Source: SG8-41 sp035574195
GTDB lineage: Bacteria > Pseudomonadota > Gammaproteobacteria > Burkholderiales > SG8-41
Direction of reading: 5' to 3'
Assembly (NCBI GenBank): GCA_035574195.1
Contig: DATLZE010000072.1
Location: forward strand, 1 to 36,037
DNA: 36,037 bases
The translations under genes were made by a program, and so were the position numbers. The stretch's first letter is position 1. Each line of letters starts with the position of its first letter. Below the pieces are notes generated by a model. The model did no database searches and was not told the origin of the DNA. It saw only the letters and a list, made by a program, of their open reading frames with translations. Below, one piece after another: positions 22,418 to 29,960 of the stretch.

Positions 22418-23188
22418 TCAGCGGCCGAGGAATTTCGGTGGACGCTTTTCCTTGAACGCGGCGACGCCCTCCTCGTGGTCGTGCGTGAGGCGAGCCGCGC
22501 CCACGGCAAGGTTTTCCAGCTCGAGCAGCATTTCGAGCGTGGGCACGTACATCGCCTGGAACATCTTTTTCGCGAGCCGCAGCGCGAACGTGGCCGAGCC
22601 CGCGATCTCGCGCGCGAGCGCGCGCGCCTCCTCCTCGAGCCTGTCGTCGGGCACGACCTTGGTCACGATGCCCATCTCGCGCGCCTCCTGCGCCGGCAGC
22701 CGCCGCGCGGTGTAGACGAGCTCTTTCGCGCGCGCGACGCCGAGGTGCTGGGCGAGGAAGAACACCGCGCCGCCGTCGGGCGGCAGCCCCACGTTCCTGA
22801 ACGCCATCAGGAAATAGGCGGACTCGGCGGCGACGATGAGGTCGCAGGCGAGCGCGAGACTCGCGCCGATGCCCGCCGCGGGCCCGCGCACCGCGGCGAT
22901 CACCGGCTTCTCCATCTCGTGGAGGCTGCGGATCATGCGCTGGTGGCCGCGCGAGCGAGCGCGGCCGGAGACCACATCGCGCGCGCCCATCGTGCCGACG
23001 TCGCCGCCCGCGCAAAAGGCGCGGCCCGCGCCCGTGAGAATCACCGCGCGCACTTCTTCGTCGGCGTCGAGCTCTGCGAAGCCGCGCGTCAGATCGCAAT
23101 ACATGTCGGCCGAGAGCGCGTTGAGCTTCTCTGGCCGGTCGAGCAGGACGGTGGCCACGCCGCCGTCTTTACTGATTTTGACGCTCAT
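22418..23188 (-). CDS. Enoyl-CoA hydratase/isomerase (crotonase) family protein
   Basis: A 256-residue crotonase-fold enzyme acting on acyl-CoA. The oxyanion-hole motifs are GRAFCAGGDVGTM near residue 60 and AVRGPAAGIGASLALACDL near 105. The active-site strand reads FRNVGLPPDGGAVFFLAQHLG: the hydratase Glu pair is not evident, and the PDGG Asp resembles PaaG and delta3/delta2-enoyl-CoA isomerases. Isomerase activity is therefore at least as likely as hydration. The C-terminus FKEKRPPKFLGR is a family hallmark. The ATG follows AGGAGGAACCAG. It overlaps the end of the ligase gene by 20 bases, so translation is coupled. Confidence 0.9.
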   Translation of the reverse strand: MSVKISKDGGVATVLLDRPEKLNALSADMYCDLTRGFAELDADEEVRAVILTGAGRAFCAGGDVGTMGARDVVSGRARSRGHQRMIRSLHEMEKPVIAAVRGPAAGIGASLALACDLIVAAESAYFLMAFRNVGLPPDGGAVFFLAQHLGVARAKELVYTARRLPAQEAREMGIVTKVVPDDRLEEEARALAREIAGSATFALRLAKKMFQAMYVPTLEMLLELENLAVGAARLTHDHEEGVAAFKEKRPPKFLGR

Positions 23189-25364
23189 CTGGTTCCTCCT
23201 GGCATCCCGGCGGCCGGTCCTTCAGCACGACGAGCGCGTCGGCGGCGACGACGCCCAGGCCCGCCTCGCGCACGAAAAGCGGATTGATGTCGAGTTCTGC
23301 GATGCGATCCCGATGGTCGGCGATCAGCCACGATACGCGCGCGAGCGCCTCCGCCAGCGCCGCGACGTCGAGCGCGGGCCCCCCGCGCCATTCCTCGAAG
23401 AGCCGCGCCCCGCGGATCCCTGCGATCATCTCGCGCGCCTCCTCCGGCCCGAACGGCGCGAAGCGGTGCGTCACGTCGCGCAGGAGCTCGGTATGGACGC
23501 CGCCCAGCCCGAACGTGACCACCGGACCGAACCAGGGATCGTCCACCGCACCGACGATGACTTCGGTTCCCGAGGCCATTTCCTGGACCAACACACCTTC
23601 GATGCGTGCATCGGCGTTGAACCTCCGCGCCGACTCCAGCATGTTCCGCACCGCCTCTTTCATGGCAGCGAGGTTGGGCACACCCAGCCTCACGGCGCCG
23701 GCCTCGGTCTTGTGCGGCAGATCCGGCGAGCAGAGCTTGACCGCGACCGGGAAGGGAAGCGGCGCGGCTTCGAGCGCCTCGACTTGCTCCGCGCTGAGCA
23801 GCGTTTCGTTGACGATCGGAATGCCGTATTCCCGGAGCAGCAGTTTCGAGCGGTGCTCGCCGAGAGTGGCGCCCGCTGCGGGAAGCTCGAGCGCGCGCCT
23901 GCCCGCCGCGCGCTTCTCCTGCCGCGCCGCCCGCGCCTCGCGCGCGCGGCGTTTCTCGGCGAAGCAGGCGAGCGCCGCCAGCGCGCGCACGGCGCGTCCC
24001 GGCGCGAGGATGCAGGGCACGCCGTTCTCCTCCAGGTAGCGCAGCGCCTCGGCGTTGTCGTCGGGCGCGGTCGGCCAGTTGACGAGGAAGGGCTTGTCCG
24101 TGCCGCGTAGCATCTCGACGAGCCCCTGCGCCCAGGCGCGCGCCGCGCGCCCGCGCGGCGCGCGCGCCACCACCATGTCCACTCCGGGGTCGGCGAGCAC
24201 GATCTCGAGCGCCCGGCTGTAGGAGGCGAAGTTGTCGTTGTAGCCGTGCGCCGTCACGTCGAGCGGATTGGCGACGGCGGCGAAGGCAACCAGCGTCTCG
24301 CGCAGGCGGCGCGCGGTCGGCTCGGAGAAGCGCGCGAGATCGAGCCCGTGCTCGATCGAGCGATCGGCGAGCAGCACACCCGCGCCGCCCGAAATCGTCG
24401 CCACGCATACCCGCCGCCCGCGCGGGAGCCGTCCGGCAAGGAACGCCTTGCAGGCGTCCACGAGATCGTCCACGTCGCCGATCTCGACGTAGCCGCCGCG
24501 CGCGAACGCCGCGCGGTAGAGCTCGTAGGAAGCGGTCAGGCGCGCGGTGTGCGAGACGGCCGCCCGCGCGCCGGCCTCGGTGTTGCCCGCCTTCCAGACG
24601 AGGATCGGCTTGCCGAGCTCGAGCGCGCGCTCCCCGATCGCGATCAGGCGCCGCCCGTCGGCGACCCCTTCCACGAACGCGGTGACGATTCTCACCTCGG
24701 GGCGCTCGATCAGGTCCGCAAGCCAGTCGAGCGCCGTGAGGTCGGCCTCGTTGCCGGTGGAAACGACGTAGTTGAAGCCGAGGCCGTAATGGCACGCGAT
24801 CGCCACCACGCCGAAGCCGAAGCCACCGGACTGCGTCACCATCGCGATCGGGCCGGGCCTGAGCGTCGCGAGCTGCATCGTGCCGCCGAACCCGATGCGC
24901 GCGCCGTCCTTCAGATTCATGAGCCCCAGGCAGTTGGGTCCGAGCACGCGCACGCCGGCGCGCCGCGCCGCGGCAGCGAGCTCGCCCTGGAGCCGCGCCC
25001 CGTCCTCGCCCGTTTCGCTGAAGCCGGAGGAGAGCACCACCGCGAACGGGATGCCCGCGCGCCCGCACTGCTCGATCGCCGCGGGCACGTGAGCGGCCGC
25101 GAGCACGATCAGCGCCACGTCGCACGGCTGCGGCACGCGTGCGGCGTCCGGATAGCAGGCGAGTCCCTTCACCTCGGCGTACTTGGGGTTGACCGGATAG
25201 ATCCGCCCGCGGTAGCCGAAGTCGGTGAGGAGCTTGAGCGCCTGGCCGCCGATGCGCGAATCGTCGTTCGACACGCCGAGCACCGCGACGCCGCGCGGAT
25301 CGAGCAGGCGGCCGAGGTCGGGGCTGCGGGCCGGCTGCTGCCGGGGATCGGGCCGGGCGGACAT
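23169..25364 (-). CDS. Acyl-CoA synthetase (ADP-forming), fused alpha and beta domains
   Basis: A 731-residue cytoplasmic ligase making an acyl-CoA from acid, ATP and CoA with release of ADP. The CoA-binding Rossmann domain starts at LLDPRGVAVLGVSNDD; LGPNCLGLMN and VTQSGGFGFGV mark the succinyl-CoA-ligase-like domain. The phospho-His is probably His272 in AVSHTARLTASYE. An ATP-grasp half begins near SKLLLREYGIPIVNE and contains AVKLCSPDLPHKTEAGAV and the ending AELDINPLFV. Domain order is alpha then beta, as in many bacterial ACD homologues. The ATG has no strong ribosome site. A -10-like TAGAAT lies 31 bases upstream. The substrate is unknown; neighbours suggest a branched or cyclic acid. 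Confidence 0.9.
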   Translation of the reverse strand: MSARPDPRQQPARSPDLGRLLDPRGVAVLGVSNDDSRIGGQALKLLTDFGYRGRIYPVNPKYAEVKGLACYPDAARVPQPCDVALIVLAAAHVPAAIEQCGRAGIPFAVVLSSGFSETGEDGARLQGELAAAARRAGVRVLGPNCLGLMNLKDGARIGFGGTMQLATLRPGPIAMVTQSGGFGFGVVAIACHYGLGFNYVVSTGNEADLTALDWLADLIERPEVRIVTAFVEGVADGRRLIAIGERALELGKPILVWKAGNTEAGARAAVSHTARLTASYELYRAAFARGGYVEIGDVDDLVDACKAFLAGRLPRGRRVCVATISGGAGVLLADRSIEHGLDLARFSEPTARRLRETLVAFAAVANPLDVTAHGYNDNFASYSRALEIVLADPGVDMVVARAPRGRAARAWAQGLVEMLRGTDKPFLVNWPTAPDDNAEALRYLEENGVPCILAPGRAVRALAALACFAEKRRAREARAARQEKRAAGRRALELPAAGATLGEHRSKLLLREYGIPIVNETLLSAEQVEALEAAPLPFPVAVKLCSPDLPHKTEAGAVRLGVPNLAAMKEAVRNMLESARRFNADARIEGVLVQEMASGTEVIVGAVDDPWFGPVVTFGLGGVHTELLRDVTHRFAPFGPEEAREMIAGIRGARLFEEWRGGPALDVAALAEALARVSWLIADHRDRIAELDINPLFVREAGLGVVAADALVVLKDRPPGCQEEPDERQNQ

Positions 25365-25394
25365 CGCTACACGGTGCGGGTGAACGGGCGATGG

Positions 25395-25400
25395 ATTCTA
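25395..25400 (-). promoter_or_regulatory. Candidate -10 (TAGAAT) upstream of the acyl-CoA ligase
   Basis: TAGAAT on the minus strand matches 5 of 6 bases of TATAAT, 30 bases before the ligase ATG in the 156-base gap after the MFS gene. No clear -35 is seen. It would let the ligase-crotonase-Bug part be transcribed separately. Confidence 0.3.
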
Positions 25401-25520
25401 CTCGGCTTCCGCGGATCGCGCGGCATCGGAGTCCACGATCCGGATGGAACAGCCGCCGCGCCGATGACGCCGTGGCCGGGGCGGGAATCCGGGATTGTGC
25501 CGGGCCTGCCGCCGGAAATC

Positions 25521-26795
25521 CTAGCGCCTGCCTCCCGCCATCCGCGCCGACTCGGGCATGCGCCGCAGCCGCCAGGTCATGAGCGGCCCGAGCAGGGCGC
25601 CGACGCCGAGCGAGGTCCAGGCGAGCCCCCACGCCCAGGCTTCGGAGGCGAGCGCTCCGCCGCGCGCCCAGTCGAGCACCAGCCCGAAGGTCCAGGGGCT
25701 CGCCGCACCGGCGCCGAAGCCGAGCACCGAGCGGATCGAATAGGCGGCGCCGATATAGCGCGGCGGCACGAGCTCCGTGATCGCAGTCGAATAGACCGAG
25801 GAGTCGCCGATCGCGGTCATGTTGTAGACGATCGCGACCGCGAGCAGTGCCCACAGGGGCCAGGACAGCATCCAGCCGAAAGTGAAGGAGCAGGCGAGGC
25901 TCGCGCACGACATCGCGAGGATCACCGCAGTCCTGCCCCAGCGGTCGGAGAGCGCGCCGCCGGCGATGCTGCCCGCCATGCTCGAGAGGTAGGTGACCGC
26001 GGAGAGCAGCGCCCCGAGCCCCACCGCCTGCGCCGTGACCTCGCCGCCCGAGGCCGCGGAGACCGCGAGGAACGCCGGCAGCCACGCCCACATGCCGAGC
26101 AGCTCCCAGCTGTGGAAGACGTAGGCCCAGATCGCGAGCATCGCCGGGCGGTCGCGCAGCACGGCCGCGAGCGAGGAGCCGCCGCCGTGCCCCGCGGGCG
26201 CCGGGTGCACGAGGTTGGGTGTGGCGCGCAGCGTGTGAAAAGCGAGCAGGCTCGCGGCGAGCGGACCGCACGCAGTCACGACGAACACGCCGCGCCAGCC
26301 GATGTCGGCGACCAGCGCGCCGCTCAGCACGAGCGCCACCGCGTAGCCGAGCGAGGCCGCGGCGAGGTAGAACCCCATGGCGCGGCCGCGCCCGCGGGCG
26401 CTGAAGCGCTCGGAGATCAGCGCGAGCCCCGGCGTGTAGGAGCTGCCCGAGCACAGTCCCAGCAGCCCGTGCAGCAGCAGCGCCGAGACGAAGCCGTCGG
26501 CGAGGAGCGCGAACACCATGGCGGCTGCGGCCGCGGCGAGGTTGCCGGCGAGAAAAACGCGCTTCGCCCCGTAGTGCTCGGAGAGAAAGCCGACCGCGAA
26601 CAGCGAGACGAGATAGCCCACGTGCCAGGCGGACTGGATGAGACCGGCCTCGCCCGCGCCGAGGTTCCAGTCCACGCGCAGCAGCGGCAGCACCCCCGAG
26701 TAGGCGGTGAACATCATGGCGAATCCGACGCGCGCCGCGCACAGCTCGTAGAGCCACGCGGCGTCGCTGGAACGATGGCTGCGGGCGGCGCTCAA
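25521..26795 (-). CDS. Major facilitator superfamily transporter
   Basis: A 424-residue inner-membrane transporter with about 12 hydrophobic helices. The cytoplasmic loop 2-3 motif of the family appears as GFLSEHYGAKRVFLAG near residue 70, and its repeat in the second half as GALSDRWGRTAVIL near 280. YTPGLALISERFSARGRGRAMGFY fits the conserved helix 4-5 region. The apparent start is a TTG with weak ribosome site, so the N-terminus is uncertain. It lies between the SDR and ligase genes on the same strand, so it probably moves the substrate or product of the acyl-CoA cluster by a cation-coupled mechanism. Import versus export cannot be told. Confidence 0.88.
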   Translation of the reverse strand: MSAARSHRSSDAAWLYELCAARVGFAMMFTAYSGVLPLLRVDWNLGAGEAGLIQSAWHVGYLVSLFAVGFLSEHYGAKRVFLAGNLAAAAAAMVFALLADGFVSALLLHGLLGLCSGSSYTPGLALISERFSARGRGRAMGFYLAAASLGYAVALVLSGALVADIGWRGVFVVTACGPLAASLLAFHTLRATPNLVHPAPAGHGGGSSLAAVLRDRPAMLAIWAYVFHSWELLGMWAWLPAFLAVSAASGGEVTAQAVGLGALLSAVTYLSSMAGSIAGGALSDRWGRTAVILAMSCASLACSFTFGWMLSWPLWALLAVAIVYNMTAIGDSSVYSTAITELVPPRYIGAAYSIRSVLGFGAGAASPWTFGLVLDWARGGALASEAWAWGLAWTSLGVGALLGPLMTWRLRRMPESARMAGGRR

Positions 26796-26807
26796 CTTCG
26801 GTCAGCC

Positions 26808-26868
26808 ACGGAGATCGCGGAGAACAAAGGGCGGGGTGAGGTGCTGCTGCGCTCCACCGCGTTCTCCG
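26808..26868. repeat. CGGAGA tandem pair with inverted copy
   Basis: The 83-base SDR-MFS spacer holds ACGGAGATC and GCGGAGAAC in tandem (26808-26825). GTTCTCCG at 26861-26868 pairs perfectly with CGGAGAAC across a 35-base loop. It could form a stem in the polycistronic mRNA; no T-run follows. Confidence 0.35.
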
Positions 26869-26878
26869 TGACCGATGC

Positions 26879-27793
26879 TCAGATCGAGTCCCAGGGGAAC
26901 ACGTCCGCGGTCTTTTGCAGCGGCACGAACCAGCTCTTGAGCGCGGGCAGCATGTGCCCGGCGCAGGCCTCCGGTGTCCAGCCCTCCGAGCGGTGAATGC
27001 CGCGCAGCGGGCGCGACTGGCTCATGAGGAAGATCTCGTTCTTGCGCACCGAGAACACCTGCCCGTTCACTTCCTTCGCCGCGTCGCTCGCGAGGAACAC
27101 CGCGAGCGGCGCGTTGTGCTCCGGTGTCACCTGCTTGCGCTGCTCGATGCGCTTGACCGACGCCGGATCCTTCGGCGGGATCGAGGCGGTCATCCGCGTC
27201 CACGCGACGGGAGCGATGCAGTTCGAGCGCACGTTGAAGCGGGCCATGTCGATCGCGATCGAGGTCGAGAGCGCGACCAGCCCCAGCTTCGCGGCGCTGT
27301 AGTTCGCCTGGCCCATCGCCCCGATCAGTCCCGAGGTCGAGGTCATGTGGATGAAGCAGCCCGACTCCTGGCGGCGGAAGTGTTCGGCCGCGTGGCGGCT
27401 CACGTTGAACGCCCCTTTCAGCATCACGGTGACGACCGCGTCCCAGTCCTCCTCGCTCATCTTGTGGAAGATCGCGTCGCGCAAGATCCCCGCGTTGTTG
27501 ACCACGCAGTCCACGCGCCCGAAGCGCTCGAGCGCGCACTCGACGATCCGGCGCGCGGAGGCGAATTCGGCGACGCTGTCGAAATTCGCGACCGCCTCGC
27601 CACCCGCCCGGAGGATCTCCGCAACGACCTCTTCCGCGGGCCGCCGATCGCTGCCTTCGCCGCTCAGCGCGGCGCCGACGTCGTTCACCACCACTTTCGC
27701 GCCGTGCGCCGCCATCAGCTTCGCGATCGCCGCGCCGATGCCGCGCCCGGCTCCGGTCACCACCACTACCTTGCCTTCGACCATGCCAGCCAT
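26879..27793 (-). CDS. SDR-family (3R)-hydroxyacyl-CoA dehydrogenase-like protein
   Basis: A 304-residue NAD(P)-dependent oxidoreductase. The cofactor motif is TGAGRGIGAAIA near residue 14, and the NNAGILRD stretch is near 97. The catalytic set is Ser in HMTSTSGLIG near 150 and YSAAK near 165. The insertion ALSGEGSDRRPAEEVVAEI after the second strand and ILRDAIFHKMSEEDWDAV are typical of the multifunctional-enzyme-2 branch, which oxidises (3R)-hydroxyacyl-CoA to 3-oxoacyl-CoA. A ~50-residue C-terminal extension (after SVRKNEIFLMSQ) is also usual there. Its partner would be the upstream MaoC hydratase, which makes R-hydroxy products. AAGGA precedes the ATG. Confidence 0.88.
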   Translation of the reverse strand: MAGMVEGKVVVVTGAGRGIGAAIAKLMAAHGAKVVVNDVGAALSGEGSDRRPAEEVVAEILRAGGEAVANFDSVAEFASARRIVECALERFGRVDCVVNNAGILRDAIFHKMSEEDWDAVVTVMLKGAFNVSRHAAEHFRRQESGCFIHMTSTSGLIGAMGQANYSAAKLGLVALSTSIAIDMARFNVRSNCIAPVAWTRMTASIPPKDPASVKRIEQRKQVTPEHNAPLAVFLASDAAKEVNGQVFSVRKNEIFLMSQSRPLRGIHRSEGWTPEACAGHMLPALKSWFVPLQKTADVFPWDSI

Positions 27794-27818
27794 CGCATCC
27801 TTTTTTATTCGCTATGGA

Positions 27819-27898
27819 GTGAAACGCGGAACGTGAAACGGGAGGCGCTTTCCGAGGCTTCCCTACAGGGGTTGGTGTCGGCCCAGCGCTCGTTTCAC
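27819..27898. repeat. GTGAAACG direct repeat with an inverted third copy
   Basis: GTGAAACG occurs at 27819-27826 and 27833-27840 (14-base period), and its inverse CGTTTCAC at 27891-27898, overlapping the MaoC stop. The copies fill most of the 101-base MaoC-SDR spacer. They could form a hairpin or be protein-binding sites; I cannot tell which. Confidence 0.35.
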
Positions 27899-28755
27899 GG
27901 TTTTATCTCCGCACGGCCGTTGTCGAGCACCGTCACGCCGCGCGCGGGCACGGTGGAGCGGAACGAGACCACGCCCGCTTCGCGCCACATCTCGGTGCGG
28001 ATCGTCTCGCCGGGATAGACCGGCGCCGAGAAGCGGCATTCCATCGCGACCAGGCGCCCGGGGTCGTAGCCGCACAGCGTCTTGAGGATCGCGTGCCCGG
28101 CGACGCCGAACGTGAGCCGTCCGTGCAGGATCGGTCTGTCGAATCCGGCCCTGCGCGCATACGCGGGGTCGGCGTGCAGCGGATTGTAGTCGCCGCAGAG
28201 GCGGTAGAGTAGGGCGGACTGCGGGAGCGTCGGCAGATCGCACACGTGCTGCGGCGGCGCCAGCGGGATCGGGTGCGGCGCCGGCACCGGGCCGCTCGGC
28301 CCGCCGAAGCCGCCGTCGGCGCGGCAGAAAGTAGTGGAGGCGAGCGTGCAGATCACCTCGCCCTTCACCTTGTCGCGCACCGTGCACTCCGTCATCACCA
28401 GCGCGCCGCGGCCTTCGCCCTTGTCCACCACGCCGGTGACGCGCGTGACGCCGATGATCTCGCCCTCGACCGGCAGCTCCCGGTGGATGCGAAAGCCCTG
28501 CCCGCCGTGCACCACCTGGCTGCGGGTGATGCCGAGCTCGGGAGCGGCGTGCCACGGCCCGGGGTAGCCGAGGATGACCGCCATCGTCGGCAGCGCCCGG
28601 AGATTCTCCTCGTAGACGAACTGGAGCTGGTCCGGATCGCAGGGATCGGCGCCGAGCCCCACGCCGAGCGCGTAGAGGATGGTGTCGCGGCGGGTGAGCC
28701 GCTGCTCGACCGGCGGGATCGGCCAGTGGAGCAGTTTTTCGTAGTTGATCGGCAC
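27895..28755 (-). CDS. MaoC-like (R)-specific enoyl-CoA hydratase, double hot-dog
   Basis: A 286-residue cytoplasmic hydratase. The C-terminal hot dog holds the hydratase 2 motif YRLCGDYNPLHADPAYARRA, with catalytic Asp and His, followed by FDRPILHGRLTFGVAGHAIL. The N-terminal half (YALGVGLGADPCDPDQLQFV, PTMAVILGYPGPW) is the non-catalytic hot dog seen in MFE-2 hydratases. It should add water to trans-2-enoyl-CoA to give (3R)-hydroxyacyl-CoA, which the next gene, an MFE-2-like SDR, could oxidise. Eukaryotes carry both as one protein; here they are neighbours. The start is GTG with a weak ribosome site. As first gene of the cluster it diverges from the peroxiredoxin gene. Confidence 0.9.
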   Translation of the reverse strand: MPINYEKLLHWPIPPVEQRLTRRDTILYALGVGLGADPCDPDQLQFVYEENLRALPTMAVILGYPGPWHAAPELGITRSQVVHGGQGFRIHRELPVEGEIIGVTRVTGVVDKGEGRGALVMTECTVRDKVKGEVICTLASTTFCRADGGFGGPSGPVPAPHPIPLAPPQHVCDLPTLPQSALLYRLCGDYNPLHADPAYARRAGFDRPILHGRLTFGVAGHAILKTLCGYDPGRLVAMECRFSAPVYPGETIRTEMWREAGVVSFRSTVPARGVTVLDNGRAEIKP

Positions 28756-28867
28756 AGCAAAACGGCAAGCGCCTCGGGCCCGGTGCCGCCCGCGAGCGGC
28801 CGGCGGCGAATCTCAGGCAACGGCTGCAAGGAATTCGCGGGAGCCCGGCCCCGGCGGATTCCTCGGC

Positions 28868-28873
28868 TATACT
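28868..28873 (+). promoter_or_regulatory. Candidate -10 (TATACT) for the peroxiredoxin gene
   Basis: TATACT matches 5 of 6 bases of TATAAT and sits in the most AT-rich part of the 167-base divergent spacer, 49 bases before the ATG. No matching -35 is visible. Confidence 0.3.
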
Positions 28874-28922
28874 ATCATCGCACGGTTGTTCATGTGCTAT
28901 CGAACCGGTTGCAGGAGGAGCG

Positions 28923-29432
28923 ATGATCAAGGTGGGAGACCGGTTGCCGGAAGGCACGCTGCACGAGCTCACGGTGGAGTACACCGCGGGCTGTCCGACC
29001 GCGCCCGAGGCGTTCAAGGTGTCCGATCTCGTGCGCGGCAAGCGCATCGTGATCTTCGGGCTGCCCGGCGCGTTCACCCGCACCTGCTCGGGCAGGCATC
29101 TGCCCGGCTATGTCGAGCTCGCCGACAAGATCAAGGCGAAGAAAGTGGACGAGATCTGGTGCCTCGCGGTGAACGACGCCATGGTGATGGCGGCTTGGGG
29201 CAAGGACCAGGGCGTCGGCGGCAAGATCCGCATGATGGCCGACGGTTCCGCGACGTTCACCCGGGCGATGGGGCTCGACATCGATCTCACCGAGCGCGGT
29301 TTCGGCGTGCGCTCGCAGCGCTACTCGATGCTGGTCGAGGACGGCGTCGTGAAGATCTTGAACCTCGAAAAGCCCGGGCAGTTCGAGGTGAGCGACGCGC
29401 AGACGATGCTCAAGCAGCTCGACGCTGCGTGA
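28923..29432 (+). CDS. Peroxiredoxin of the Prx5/AhpE-like redoxin family
   Basis: A 169-residue thiol peroxidase that reduces hydrogen peroxide or alkyl hydroperoxides. The active site reads FGLPGAFTRTCSGRHLPGY, with the peroxidatic Cys near residue 58. The invariant PxxxTxxC spacing is kept, but the residue before the last Thr is Arg instead of the usual Pro of PGAFTPTCS. WCLAVNDAMVMAAWGKDQG and ERGFGVRSQRYSMLVEDG are typical of the family. No glutaredoxin domain is fused, so a separate reductant is needed. CAGGAGGAG lies just before the ATG. The PEBP gene follows closely and is probably co-transcribed. Confidence 0.9.
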   Translation: MIKVGDRLPEGTLHELTVEYTAGCPTAPEAFKVSDLVRGKRIVIFGLPGAFTRTCSGRHLPGYVELADKIKAKKVDEIWCLAVNDAMVMAAWGKDQGVGGKIRMMADGSATFTRAMGLDIDLTERGFGVRSQRYSMLVEDGVVKILNLEKPGQFEVSDAQTMLKQLDAA

Positions 29433-29449
29433 GCGCGGCAGGCGGCGGT

Positions 29450-29923
29450 ATGGCGTTGCAACTCGTTTCTCCCGCCTTCGCGCACAACGGCGAGATTCCG
29501 CGCCGCTATACCTGTCAGGGCGAGGACATCTCGGTGCCGCTCGCCTGGAGCGGCGCGCCCGCCGGCACCAGGAGCTTCGCGCTGATCGTGGACGACCCCG
29601 ACGCGCCCGATCCCAAGGCGCCGCGCATGACCTGGGTGCACTGGGTGCTCTACAACATCCCGCCGGAGGCGACCGGACTCGCGGAAGGGGTGCGCTCCTC
29701 CGAGCTGCCCAGGGGCACGCGCGAAGGACTCAACGACTGGAAGCGCACGGGCTACGGGGGGCCCTGCCCGCCGGTCGGCCGCCACCGCTATTTCCACAAG
29801 CTCTACGCGCTCGACACGGTCCTACCCGAGATGGAGAACCCGACCAAGGCCGAGCTCGAACAGGCGATGCGCGGCCACATTCTCGAGAAAGCCGAGCTCG
29901 TCGGCACCTACCAGAAGTCCTAG
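29450..29923 (+). CDS. YbhB/YbcL-family PEBP (Raf-kinase-inhibitor-like) protein
   Basis: A 157-residue soluble protein of the phosphatidylethanolamine-binding fold. Family motifs: IPRRYTCQGEDISVPLAWSGAP near residue 16, IVDDPDAPDPKAP near 45 with the ligand-pocket DPDAP, WVHWVLYNIPP near 62, and GYGGPCPPVGRHRYFHKLYALD near 105 with the GxxPP...HRY pocket. Biochemical function in bacteria is largely unknown. ATG 29450 matches the usual family start. A GTG at 29429 overlapping the peroxiredoxin stop as GTGA is in frame and would add seven residues. Its tight link to a peroxiredoxin is a common-looking pairing, but I cannot infer a shared role. Confidence 0.88.
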   Translation: MALQLVSPAFAHNGEIPRRYTCQGEDISVPLAWSGAPAGTRSFALIVDDPDAPDPKAPRMTWVHWVLYNIPPEATGLAEGVRSSELPRGTREGLNDWKRTGYGGPCPPVGRHRYFHKLYALDTVLPEMENPTKAELEQAMRGHILEKAELVGTYQKS

Positions 29924-29960
29924 GCGTCGTCCGGATCTCGCGGGGCGGTGGCTGCGGCCG

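Noticed and set aside
23185..26757. Very long minus-strand open frame (over 1100 codons) across the ligase and MFS genes
   Set aside because: It is a frame-shifted shadow of two well-recognised proteins, very rich in Arg/Ala/Gly, and spans an intergenic gap. High GC makes such frames common.
24246..26996. Plus-strand open frame of about 900 codons opposite the ligase, MFS and SDR genes
   Set aside because: Antisense shadow with Arg/His/Gly/Glu-rich low-complexity translation and no motif; the minus-strand genes are clearly real.
27819..27898. CRISPR array or mobile-element end from GTGAAACG copies
   Set aside because: Only three 8-base copies, irregular spacing, no spacer-sized units, no transposase or target duplication.
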